Below, piece by piece: positions 11,352 to 20,763 of a stretch of DNA of 31,001 nucleotides (positions within the stretch are counted from its first letter, which is position 1; every line of letters starts with the position of its first letter). The position numbers and the translations under genes were made by a program. The notes under the pieces were generated by a model. That model was not told the DNA's origin. It searched no databases and worked only from the letters and a program-made list of their open reading frames with translations. The DNA comes from Priapulus caudatus. Taxonomy: Eukaryota > Priapulida > Priapulimorpha > Priapulimorphida > Priapulidae. Location of the stretch: the NCBI RefSeq assembly GCF_000485595.1, contig NW_014578479.1, positions 43,665-74,665 of the forward strand, written 5' to 3'.

Positions 11352-13572
11352 TTAGATTCCCATTCCAGTAAAGTGCAAGCATGAAACACTTCCTGGCTGG
11401 GGGGAAAGTCCCTCTCCCGTTGTGTCCCCATAGTTCTTTTGAACCATTAAATTATGGCATGTATCATGCTCACTGATGTTTCCGCGCAAAAATGATTGGC
11501 AAGTATTGCATACTTTCTCATGCAATTTCCTTGACACATACCCGGCAATATATACCATGATATTTGCTTCAGGTATACTAATAATGTTCGTTGTCATTGA
11601 TGGTGACATTGGTTGGGTTGTGTCACTGGGGGCCTCATTGGTGACAGAGTGATCACTTCTGGACGAATCATGTGGGTGAGAGGTCAGGTGGAAAAGAAAA
11701 GAATCAACATCTTCCTTGCAGTTGCTATTATCACTAGTTAGTAATACACTGTCCACCATAACTTAATTGCCTTAGTGCTGTTCGAAACTGCATTGAATCA
11801 GGATTGTCCCTGTTAGCCCCCTTTCCGCGAATCACTGAAAACAAGTTTTCAACACAATCCTGGTTTAGCCTGCTTGTTAGTAAATATAATAACCCATGTT
11901 TCTCATTTAAATCATCCCACAGTTTTGTTACACAAACGATTGCCATTTTCCATCCCTCTAAACATGGCAGTGATTTGCCCTTGCAAGGTTTCACTGTTGT
12001 TAACCACGAGAGACAGTCTTTTAAAAAATGCCAGTGGGATGATCCCTTAGAAATTCCATACCTCATCTTCTGAGTGCTCGTAGTACTACAACTATTAAAT
12101 ACATTGAACAGCTGGTCCATCTGCTCTGCGAATATTGCAGTAGTCCTGAGTGTGTATTGCTTCATCAGGGAGTTTTCCCAGAGAGCAGAGAGTGGCCATA
12201 CCAGCTGCTACCGAGTGGCTCAGAACTTGCGTTGCCAGACGAACACTATGGGTTGAAAACATTGGCAAATTAATGTGCTTCTGTGTCAGTTTGGGTGCCA
12301 TACGAATGGGGAGCGCAGCATCAAATGTATAGAATTCGGCAATATATTGCCAAAGAATGTTGTTGTCACCAACTTTGAGGCCATTTTTTTCAGATTATTT
12401 CTGACATTCTTTAGCAAGTGAGATGGATCGTAGAGAACAAATACCCTATTGCCATTCTGAGTGAAATAAGGGTTTTCAACAGTGACACTCAGACCTGAAA
12501 TCATTGACCTGTTGTTAGATCCCTGATCGCAAATAACAATTTTGCAAATGAGACCCACACGAGTAATTTTATCAATGCAGTCCAACAGCAGCTGCTTAAG
12601 TACGGCTGGACTTATCGGTCCACTCGATAGGAAATAAGCTAGGGGCTGCTTCCATGAGCTTGCTATACCGCGTGCCATGAATACTGTAGCATGATTCGCT
12701 ACATACTTTGTCTTTCCCAGAGTTCCAAAATCCTCAAAACCTTCAATCTCGCCCTTCTCTCTGGTGTAGGTCACACCCTCCTTGATAGCCATCTCGTCAA
12801 ATACTAATGAACACAGTTTTGGCTGTGGTGTCATAGCATTAACTTTGATTTTTCAAGCACTCAGCAGCTGCTCACTAAAACCAGGGTAAATCTGAATTGT
12901 TTGCATGCTTTGTCTCAGAGTCTTAAAAGAAGGCAGTTTAAATATCTTTTTCAGAAGCCTATATGTTTTGGGGTTTGAGCGCAATAGGCTTAAAGCTAAT
13001 GACTTGTCAGCAGGTGACCAGCGAACACCATGTATGCTTTTATTAGCTGCGCGTATTTGCGTTGAAACAAACTGCAGGGCTGGGCGTGAAAGATACTCTG
13101 ACAGTGAGAAGATGAGCGACTCTATTTTTTTATCAGCATTGATCCCTTGCGATTTTACTGAATTATCGGTCTTGGCTATCTTCTGTTTTAGCCGGTAAAC
13201 TTGTTTGCATAGGGCTACAATCTTTTTTCTACTTATTTTTTTGGTGATTCTACCTTGAAAACCTTTTCCTGGCCAGCATTTGACACACCGGCATCCGACG
13301 TACTATTAGTGGGCCTAGTGTTAGTTGGTGACAGTGAAGCAGAGTGTGTAATTCGCAATTGTAGCTTTCTCTTGACATTGACGGAATTCGGTGGATTCGG
13401 GACTTTGAATATTGTGGGGACAGCTGCAGGAATTAACTTATTATGGGACTGAGCATTCATGAACTGGCTGTCCTCGAAATGGCAAGCACAGAGTCTGCAA
13501 TTTATGTACAGATATTGCGGTGTTTTGCAGCGCAAGTCAGCCCTCCTTGAGTTTTGGACCCACAGATCACAC

Positions 13573-13791
13573 CTAAAAGAAACAAACAATACATTTTCGA
13601 ACAATGATGAAATTGCAATGACTAAGCGATCAATCTGTCACACACAACGAAACTACACAGCAGACTTCACAGATTGTCGTACTTACAGTCAGTACTAGTC
13701 AGTACAGTCAGTCAGTCATTGTCGTACTTGTCAGTACGTCTTTTCCCTTAGATTTGCATAGCAATTACATGCCCATAGTGCTATTATTTAC
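13573..13791 (-). other. Intron in the THAP domain, 219 bp
   Basis: Donor GTAAAT follows exon 1, and acceptor TTTGTTTCTTTTAG precedes exon 2 at 13,572. The intron contains a short array of the octamer GTCAGTAC and its variants (13,685-13,735). Splicing restores the spacing between the two halves of the THAP zinc site. Confidence 0.7.
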
Positions 13792-13899
13792 CTTTCTTTA
13801 TTTCGCGGGAACTGAAAGAACGACAAATCCACGTTCTTGCCGCTGTTGTTGCTGCAATTGATCGCGGAACACCACGCACCGTCCCGTTTCTTAACAGCA
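13792..13899 (-). other. THAP exon 1 with splice donor
   Basis: The minus-strand frame reads GAWCSAIN C...LSFFQFPRNKER. This gives the first zinc-ligand pair (C-x4-C) and the FP motif of a THAP domain. It ends at a consensus donor (AAG then GTAAAT, intron starting at 13,791). Joining to 13,572 keeps the frame and continues CDLWVQNSRR. The 5' side runs into an (AAT)n repeat at about 13,904, and the usual initiator Met is absent, so the gene start looks truncated. Confidence 0.75.
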
Positions 13900-13903
13900 G
13901 ACA

Positions 13904-14172
13904 ATAATAATAATAATAATAATAATATTTATTGATTTATATTGCGCACGTTACATGCAGATATGGTTCACGTGCGGCATTAGCAAAGCTGATTATAAAA
14001 CAGGCGGACTGCAGCATGTAAAACATACACGATACTAAAATTAGCGAACAATCCTGTAACAATTCGCTGATTATACAATAGCGGACTGCGACATTGTTAA
14101 AAATAGATTGCCTACAAACGACAATGAAATAACATTTAAGATAAGAATAGACTGCAAATCAAATGTTATGAA

Positions 14173-14248
<76 letters not shown>

Positions 14249-14255
14249 AAAAAAA

Positions 14256-14287
<32 letters not shown>

Positions 14288-14520
14288 AAAGAAAAAAAAA
14301 AAAGAAAGCACCTAAAATTATAATTGTCTAGTGGTTAATTATGCAATGCTTAAATAGATGAGTTTTGACTAGGGCGTTTAAAAGATTCAGTTGACTTTTC
14401 AGCATCGATACTATGCACAAGGTAGTATTCCATAATTTGGGGCAGCTTGATGAAAAGGCTCGATCTGCCAAGTGAGCCAACGTTTTTCTAGCTGGTGGTG
14501 CTCAATTAACCATGTGTTAC
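13904..14520. repeat. Dispersed repeat with (AAT)n head
   Basis: It starts with about nine AAT units (13,904-13,930), then ATTTATTGATTTATATTGCGC and a moderately GC stretch. After the poly(A) block it continues to words such as AGTATTCCATAATTTGGGGC near 14,425. This style of (AAT)n plus a 'TTTAT..GCGC' head is common in marine-invertebrate dispersed repeats from general experience. I could not assign a family, and the right boundary is a guess. Confidence 0.4.
14168..14306 (+). repeat. Interrupted poly(A) block
   Basis: About 139 bases are almost pure A with isolated G or C interruptions. It lies inside the dispersed repeat rather than at an obvious element end. The lysine-rich open frame across it (14,108-14,323) is not a gene. 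Confidence 0.9.
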
Positions 14521-14936
14521 CATAAGCGCAGACTGCTTACCTGATTAGGTCTGCTTAGATGTGAGCTAATCTCTGTATACTCTGGTGACATACACATGTA
14601 ATTGCTTAAAAGGATGAGTAGCTATTTTAAACTCATATACGGAAATAGAGCTCGGCAGCTATGCAAATGATATAAACAGGNGCTGGCCCACTAAAATTGA
14701 ATTTGAATATATGATATATTGATTCACTCTTTTAGCTGAAATCTACCAGAGCTAATCCAATCGTCTCTGTCATCGACAATGTTTTTCTCTTTCCTTCAAC
14801 TCTCCTCCGTCTGTCGCACGCTACACATGTTTCAACCTCTTCTTTCTTCCCGTCTCCCTGGCTTTTCCCATCCCTTTTTCTAACCCCCCTACCCCTTTAC
14901 TCATCTGACATAGTCAGATGCAGCTTGTAGAATCGC
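14521..14936. other. No gene; contains one undetermined base
   Basis: Unremarkable AT-rich DNA to about 14,760, then pyrimidine-rich DNA. A single undetermined base is present at 14,682 (ACAGGnGCTGG), probably a one-base gap or ambiguous call in the assembly. Confidence 0.7.
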
Positions 14937-14939
14937 GTG

Positions 14940-15006
14940 ATCGTCCGTCCGTCCCCTGCGCTCCGTCCGTCCGTTCCAGTGCGTCCGTCCGCCGTCCGCT
15001 GGCGTC
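14940..15006. repeat. (TCCG)n-type degenerate microsatellite
   Basis: Repeated CGTCCGTC words with interruptions. Together with the GGTCAAGGTC words downstream it looks like the head of a dispersed repeat. Confidence 0.75.
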
Positions 15007-15104
15007 CGTTGCGTCAACATTGGCACAACATCTTAAACCCTCGACGACGGTCACAATATTCGCACATCGGGGCGATGTCAAAACGAGTTGGGATCGAACT
15101 GGGG

Positions 15105-15285
15105 TCAAGGTCAAGGTCCAAGAGGTGTAAAAGAAGGGAAACATTCCACTCTTAACTAAGTTATAGGAAGGAAAGCATAATTGCCGGCACAAATCTATAA
15201 CGGCTCGGACTAGGCTCGTGATAGTCGGTGATATAGCACATGGTACGAAAACCATCACTGTGCGAAATTGGGAGGTCACAGGTCA
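15105..15285 (+). promoter_or_regulatory. Nuclear-receptor-like half sites, including a perfect DR1
   Basis: TCAAGGTCA at 15,105-15,113 is an extended monomer half site, followed directly by AGGTCC. At 15,273-15,285 AGGTCA-C-AGGTCA is an exact direct repeat with one-base spacing, the form bound by HNF4, RXR and PPAR-type receptors in animals. These are sequence matches only. They lie in what seems to be repeat DNA with no gene nearby, so function is unproven. Confidence 0.3.
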
Positions 15286-17741
15286 AAGCGTCAAGTGGGC
15301 ACGCGGCCGATTTTTAGACATTTCTTAGGACATGTCTGACGCGAGCGATTGAAAAACTTTTTGTTTCAGCGTGACCTAGCATTTTTAGTGCTTATTGAAG
15401 GGACCATGAAACTAGTCCCTTTCTGCTGATACATGCGAAGAGTAAGTGTCGATAACCTTTTGCCCTCAAGAGGAGGGTTAAACATGATGTTGTTCACGTC
15501 AAACAAAAGGACGAACTCGTTTTGTATTATTAGGAGCCCATACCGTGTAAGTAGGCTACAGTTGACATTTAAATCGCAAAGCAAATTTGTTGAACAAGGT
15601 TTACGCTCCTTAATCATATGATTTTCTAAAGCATGGTGTGTCTATGCACCCTCCATTTAGCTGCAGGCTTGAATCGAGTTGATGCTCCACAAGCGCAAAA
15701 ACACAGGCAGCCCATGGCTGCACGCTTCTTATGCATAATTGTTGCCTGCAAACCTTGGCAATGCAACCATGTTCACTCACAGCTGAGCAAACTGCCTGAT
15801 ACTTACTTAGGATTTTAGACCTGCTACCTACTGTACGATTTGTAGAACGCATGCCACGTTGATTATTGATTACACTTGCACGCGCCATCTCCGGCAACTA
15901 TAGGCTAGTTTAATTAGATTATTCCATGTAAACTTTTGTGTAACGAATAAAAATAACTTAGTACATATATAATATATCTCACTCCATTACTTTCATCTTG
16001 CATCTTAATCATATATCATGTAGTCTAGCGCCTGCGTATCCATGTTACATTGGCGAACATAAGCGTTCATAGAATATATTAGAGACACTATATATATGAT
16101 TTCTATTGCTGTTACACTCAGAGGGCTCATAGCGAAGAAAGAGATAGTAAGGCGCAGTAAAAGGCATCGATCGCTGGTTTTATTTTTTTATTAATAAAAT
16201 TAAGAGAGAGGAGAGAACAGAATGATAGAAGCAAGAGAGAGTAGTAAATTGGACGGGAACAGTTATGAAAACGTGATACTGTGTATAGTGCGAGCGGGAA
16301 CGGGATGTACAATTAGTCGCGAAGATGTTGGTGCACGGGGATGGGAGTGGCGGCAGGGGAGGGGTCGAAGGTAGCGGGAGGAATGGAGTGTAAGGGGGAA
16401 GGTGAGAGGGCAAGAGGAAATGAGTGAGGCAGGGGGAGGACGGTCGCGCAGTCCGGGAGGGAGTGGGAAGAACCGACTCCCTGCCCCTCTAATTAAACTT
16501 GGATCCATGCTCATATTTGAAATCTTTTATAGATAGAATAAACATAGATAGCGTGAATCTGATGACACAAATTCAAGTGAAAGGCAAGTATCATTACATA
16601 AAATAACCAAAATCGCATGGGGGAGAGATTGTGAGCGTGTCTAACAAATGATGTGTACGCAACTGCCGCTATCTCCATATCTGCGCTAACAAATGTGTCA
16701 CTACGCACGACTGAAGTTATAACGCGCTAGCAACAGACCCCAGAACTCATGCCGCGTCTGCGGCGTCTTGATTACTTCTATATAGCTCTCTCTCATTGTC
16801 TTTTGATCTCTGCTCTTTTCTTCTCCCAATATATTTCAATATTCAAAAAAGTTTAATCAAATGCTCCCTGATCTACATGCATGGTGATCATCACACCTAC
16901 ATGTATCATAATTTTGCAATTTATCCACGGCCTCTGAAAAACAGCCTCTTTGGTTGATCGAGGGTCTTTTATCCTGTGATTAAATAAAAAAACTAACCAA
17001 TCCACAAAGCCGTATAGAGTAGTATCTGCTCTTGATTATTATGTACATGTAGATTAAAAAATTACCAACTGACTAACAAGTGAGACACCTTTGCTTTCAT
17101 ACATTTTCATAACCAATTTCACGAAATCTTCATATGGTTGAATCCTTCCAAACAGAAGTTAAATTGATAAGGGCCAGCCATTTAATTTTACATCGTTTAT
17201 TTGTAACAGTGCAGAAAAGGCCACAGAATGTCACTATAAGAAGAACAAAGGTAATCAATAATCAAGTAGAACTTCAGACTGTTAGTATATGTACATGTAC
17301 TATCTACACAATACAGCTGGCATCTCACCGTTCTCCTGTCCTAGTCTCAGCATAAGCCTGTGGTATGGTCCCAATAGAAGTTAGCATATATAATTTGCAC
17401 TATGCTGTGCGGCGGGGGGGGGGCAATATTTGCCCAATCACAGTTGTACCTAAGCATAGTTTACATAATGATAATTTTATAACAAACAGTATTTGTTCGT
17501 TTTTCAAATTTCGAATGTCCAGATGGAAATTAGTTTTCCTCACATTTTTACACAGATAACATAACCGTATCAACAATATACAGCACATTTGTTTCATTTC
17601 CAAGCATTTTATCAGAATTAAATTAAACATTAATGTATCCTATTTAGTTCTTTCTTCAATGACATGTTCTGGAAAGTACAAAAATTACTCTGCGTAGGCC
17701 TACATGTCGCATTATAAATACGGATCGAAGAAGGAACAAAC
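15286..17741. other. AT-rich intergenic DNA without recognisable genes
   Basis: Short open frames are scattered on both strands, none with a domain or with splice sites joining neighbours. A purine-rich stretch at about 16,320-16,460 and a G9 run near 17,414 are the only compositional features. I see no RNA gene or transposon end. Confidence 0.5.
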
Positions 17742-17742
17742 A

Positions 17743-17783
<41 letters not shown>

Positions 17784-17815
17784 CGTGTGCGTGTGCGTGT
17801 GTGTGTGTGTGCATG
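17742..17815. repeat. (AT)n(GT)n compound microsatellite
   Basis: About ten AT units run into about 25 GT units with CGTGTG interruptions. Alternating purine-pyrimidine DNA of this length can adopt Z-form under torsion. Slippage makes it a likely polymorphic site. Confidence 0.92.
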
Positions 17816-17871
17816 TGTTGTATATATATCTATGGTGTGTGACTGTGTGTGCGTGCTAGCTGCGGGACGTT

Positions 17872-17957
17872 TAGACTGGTACCTGCGGTTCCACCTCTCG
17901 GCTTAGTTACTCGATGGGGGTCCCTATGGTTACGAGGTGGGAGCGAGTACCAGTCTA
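17872..17957. mobile_element. 86-bp foldback element, copy 1
   Basis: Terminal inverted repeats begin TAGACTGGTAC and end GTACCAGTCTA; subterminal CCACCTC pairs with GAGGTGG, giving a hairpin with arms of about 25 bases and a loop of about 36. The loop starts TCGGCTTAG. A second copy lies at 18,566-18,636. A 16-base sequence CTAGCTGCGGGACGTT abuts the left end (17,856-17,871) and recurs at 17,980-17,995. Confidence 0.65.
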
Positions 17958-18178
17958 CGGGACATTACCGTGGCGCCACCTAGCTGCGGGACGTTACCGT
18001 TCAGAAACTAACATTACTAATTAATGTGCAAGTTTCACACTTGACGACTTTGTTTGTATATTCCTTATATTTTTCCTCAGCTATGTGCAAAATTTCAGGT
18101 AGTTGCCAGAATGGTGGTCACAAAATTCAATAAATAGAGCTCTTTTGGCTTGTTGCATTGCGGTCTAAGATGGCGCTC
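17958..18178. other. Non-coding stretch between foldbacks
   Basis: It contains a second copy of CTAGCTGCGGGACGTT (17,980-17,995), then AT-rich DNA, and ends in TAAGATGGCGCTCTC. No gene is supported. Confidence 0.5.
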
Positions 18179-18486
18179 TCGCTCATGGGCTCAATCTACC
18201 ACTGCCACAAGTAGATTTCGGTTACAATGTTTACAGCAGGGACGTTACTCCTATCCTATGTAATAAGATTTGGACTAATAAAAGTTGCAAAGATATTAAA
18301 AATCCGACCGTTATTTCATGACAAATTTGATAAAATAGTGATACGAAATAGTACGCGGATTGTGCGACCATTTACCTCTTTCAAATCATACGCTGTTTAC
18401 GAATCTCCATTCGCTGGATTTCCCCCGAGCTCCGCCCACTTTAAAAATAGTGCTAGCATTGTGGCAGTGGTATCGTGAGTGAGCGA
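18179..18486. mobile_element. Foldback element of about 308 bp
   Basis: TACCACTGCCACAA at 18,197-18,210 is the exact reverse complement of 18,459-18,472, and TCGCTCA at 18,179-18,185 matches TGAGCGA at 18,480-18,486. The ends are therefore imperfect inverted repeats of about 28-32 bases with an indel. The left end also carries CTCATGGGCTCAATCTAC, whose reverse complement recurs at about 10,500-10,518. The interior is AT-rich and does not code. Confidence 0.5.
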
Positions 18487-18565
18487 AGGAGCACTGCATG
18501 CAGTTTGCTTTCCCGCAGGGTGGTAAAAATCGGATCCTCCAGGGCTCTAATACTATAGCGTATCC

Positions 18566-18636
18566 TAGACTGGTTCCCGATCCCACCTCTCGGCTTAGGG
18601 TAATCAAGTAATCGAGGTGGGAGCGAGTACCAGTAT
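18566..18636. mobile_element. 71-bp foldback element, copy 2
   Basis: It starts TAGACTGGTTC, has CCCACCTCTCGGCTTAGG and ends CGAGGTGGGAGCGAGTACCAGT, so it shares both arms and the loop start with 17,872-17,957. The loop is shorter. The outer arms have diverged slightly: TAGACTGGTTC against an expected GTACCAGTCTA, seen as GTACCAGTATA. Confidence 0.65.
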
Positions 18637-18659
18637 AAGCGTGTCCATCCGAGCTGAAG

Positions 18660-19430
18660 CATCCGGGCACTTTTAGAATGAATTGATTTGGAGTTTGGTT
18701 TGTAGTTGGCTGGTTCGGAAAGTGTAGTGAATAGATTGCAAGTCCTATGAATTGATTTGAAGTTTCCTGAATAGTTTTGCACACGGACCGGAAACAACAG
18801 AGTGGGCGGCAAATTGTAAACGTTAGTAAGTGATTTCAGAGGTCTTGAATAGATTGGAAGTTGCATAAATTGATTGTTAAATGAGCTCTTTGATTGTAAA
18901 CATTTATATATGTTTTGAAAGCTGTGTGATTAATTTGTAATTTAAGCTATACATTTGTCGTTTGTTACCTAATAATTCTGAAACCAACAGTTAGATTCGC
19001 ATTTCTGGTGATTAATGTTACAAGTAATAAATTAATTTCAAATTTAGTGAACTGATTCGTTATTCTGTAAATTAATTTAAAACTTATAATTTCAATTGTT
19101 AGGGTGATGAAGCAAGATTTGAACATTTGTGAGTTTATGTAACATGTTCTCAATTAAATTGAAAGCTAGTAAATTGGTTTGTTGTTTTGAAAATAAATTG
19201 TACGTTTAGAAAATGAATTTTTACAATGATGTGAAGGAATTTCTATGTCAGGCAATTATTTTGGAAAGTTGTGAATTAATTTGCAAGTTAATAAATTGAT
19301 TTGTTATTCTGTGAATTGATTTTAAATTCTGAATTTAAATTTCTCGAACAATATAAAGTAATTTGTATTTTTATTAATTAATTTGAAATGTTTTAAATTG
19401 ATTTAAAATTGTGTATTTGAAATTTTTGAA
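18660..19430. repeat. Degenerate AT-rich repeat field
   Basis: Variants of AATTGATTTGAAGTT and AATAGATTGGAAGTT recur about every 20-50 bases (for example 18,680, 18,725, 18,750, 18,848, 18,866, 19,045, 19,290, 19,313 and 19,395). The period is irregular, suggesting an old array or a repeat-rich element. No coding frame is supported. Confidence 0.5.
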
Positions 19431-19439
19431 AATGATTTT

Positions 19440-19747
19440 TGAAGGGGATGGCTTTCCATAAAATATACATACATAGGCGAGATATTAAGTGAAAAAAGAG
19501 GATATAAAGAAATGATAAAACAAAGAACAGATAAATGTTGATTTATGATGAGTGAAGTTATATCTATGGCTCATGAACAAAACTTTGAAAGCTGTGCGAT
19601 AGAAGCACGTGTTAAACTTTATGAATGCACTGTAGTGCCGTCACTATACTAAATAATAGCGAAACTTGGACTAACCTGACTAAGGAAGAAATAAAAATGG
19701 TAGAGGATTTCCAAAATGATTTCTTAAGAAGGATACTCGAAGCGCAC
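19440..19747 (+). pseudogene. LINE reverse transcriptase 3' fragment
   Basis: Translated pieces in order are YIGEILSEKRGYKEMIKQR, a middle stretch with MSEVISMAHEQNF and ARVKLYECTVVPSL, and after a frame change SETWTNLTKEEIKMVEDFQ then LRRIL. This is the thumb region downstream of the active site in non-LTR reverse transcriptases (the YLG, LYxxxVxPxLLY and ExW motifs). Stops and a frameshift break it. It is cut off abruptly by the gypsy fragment at about 19,748. Its AT-rich, K/E-rich style matches the LINE 5' half at 21,120-22,620. Confidence 0.65.
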
Positions 19748-20689
19748 AATTTCCATGGAAAATTGTAGGTACAGATCTGTTCTACTGGGAAGGAATTAGT
19801 CAGTATCTCGTCGTCGTCGACTATGTTTCCAGATATCCGAAAATAGCGAAGTTATCCGGCACAACATCTAGCAAGATCATAACACATATGAAATCCATCT
19901 TCGCTAGACATGGCATTGCGCAGGTCGTCGTAAGTGATAACGGACCACAGTACAGTGCATCTACGTTCAAACAATTTGCAAAAGACTGGGGATTCGAACA
20001 CAGAACATCGAGTCCTACGTACCCTCAGTCAAATGGATTAGCCGAAAAGTTCGTCCAAATCTTGTAAACAAATGCTTAGTTACGAAGTGCAAAGAAAGTG
20101 GAAGTGATCCATATCTTGCATTGTTGGAGTACAGAAACACGCCGATCAATGACATAGGTTCGCCGAGTCAGATCTTGATGAGTCGTCGTTTGAATTCGGT
20201 AATTCCGGCAACTGTGGCAACAACTGAAACGGAAAGTTCTGGATGAATCGTTGGTTCGTGAGAAGTTCACGAAAAAACAACTACGTCAGAAACAATATTA
20301 TGATCGTGGAGCGAAAGAGTTACCGCCACTCCGAGAGAGAGAAGATGTGCGAATTAGAAGCAGGAAAAGGTGGATTCCTGCTACCGTAAAAAGTGAAGCG
20401 TCCACAACCTCGTTCCTACAACGTAGTTACCCACTCCGGTCAACAGTATCGACGCAGCCGGCGACATCTGTTAAAGACTGGCGAAACGCACGGCGATCCA
20501 TCGGATAACATCGATCCGGAAAATGTCCCAGATACAGCACCAAACATCGCCTGCGGTGGAGCTTCTCAGTTGCATGCTCCGATCGAGACTCCGGACACCA
20601 ATGTGAACAGTCAGACGAAGGACACCGTGTACACAACTCGATTCAGAAGAACTGTAAAACCACCCTCTCGATTTGATGATTACGCTTAA
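19748..20689 (+). pseudogene. Ty3/gypsy integrase, 3' part of pol (element 1)
   Basis: The frame begins at the integrase core: VGTDLFYW (first Asp), VVVDYVSRYP, VVVSDNGPQYS (second Asp) and YPQSNGLAEKF (Glu), giving the D-D-35-E set. It continues with LEYRNTPI...SPSQILMSRRL, KQLRQKQYYDRGAKELP, a C-terminal RSYNVVTHSGQQYRRSRRHL block, and ends at 20,689 with RTVKPPSRF, the usual end of pol in this group. Frame breaks lie just after the catalytic Glu (a stop in KFVQIL*), near 20,225 and near 20,390. Gag, protease and reverse transcriptase are missing upstream; the fragment abuts LINE sequence directly. Confidence 0.8.
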
Positions 20690-20753
20690 AGGACTTGGGA
20701 CATTGATACCTTAAATGTTTCTAAATGACAGCACCAGGAGTTCTAACTTCTCT

Positions 20754-20762
20754 AAGGGGGGG
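20754..20762 (+). promoter_or_regulatory. Polypurine tract of gypsy element 1
   Basis: AAGGGGGGG lies immediately before the LTR start TGTAACA. Such tracts prime plus-strand DNA synthesis in LTR retrotransposons. Position and composition are both right. Confidence 0.7.
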
Positions 20763-20763
20763 T

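Larger units (their letters stand above)
9780..13362. repeat. Right arm of large inverted repeat
   Basis: Reverse-complement partner of 1 to about 4,260. This arm keeps longer open frames (182 and 143 residues in the transposase) and exact hexamer phase in the telomeric tract, so it is the better preserved copy. Homology is limited by the window edge on the left-arm side; it may continue past 13,362. Confidence 0.85.
11352..13899 (-). pseudogene. P-element-like THAP transposase, broken
   Basis: In coding order it has: a THAP zinc-finger domain (13,899-13,792 and 13,572 to about 13,400, ending in AVPTIF); a linker with helical K/R/L-rich sequence; a block with PGF...LL just before MTPQPKLCSLVFDEMAIK; an RNase-H-like part (12,834-12,286) with FDEM, ICDQGSNNR and YDPSHLLKNVRNNL; then a block ending LNQDCVENLFSVIRGKG...NP (about 11,900-11,780); and a C-terminal YIAGYVSRK...C..C segment (about 11,590-11,500). 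This domain order is that of the P element and THAP9. Breaks: a frame change at an A7 run (13,236-13,242), a TGA at 12,853-12,855, a frame change at a second A7 run (12,385-12,391), and shifts near 12,150 and 11,765. No in-frame ATG is seen before the THAP domain. Confidence 0.85.

Noticed and set aside
14108-14323. Lysine-rich 71-residue open frame
   Set aside because: It is a translation of the poly(A) block.
18450-18490. Resemblance to the 5' end of U4 snRNA (GGCAGTGG..TATCGT)
   Set aside because: The match is about 20 bases with gaps and does not continue into the rest of U4. It also overlaps the inverted repeat end, which explains it better.
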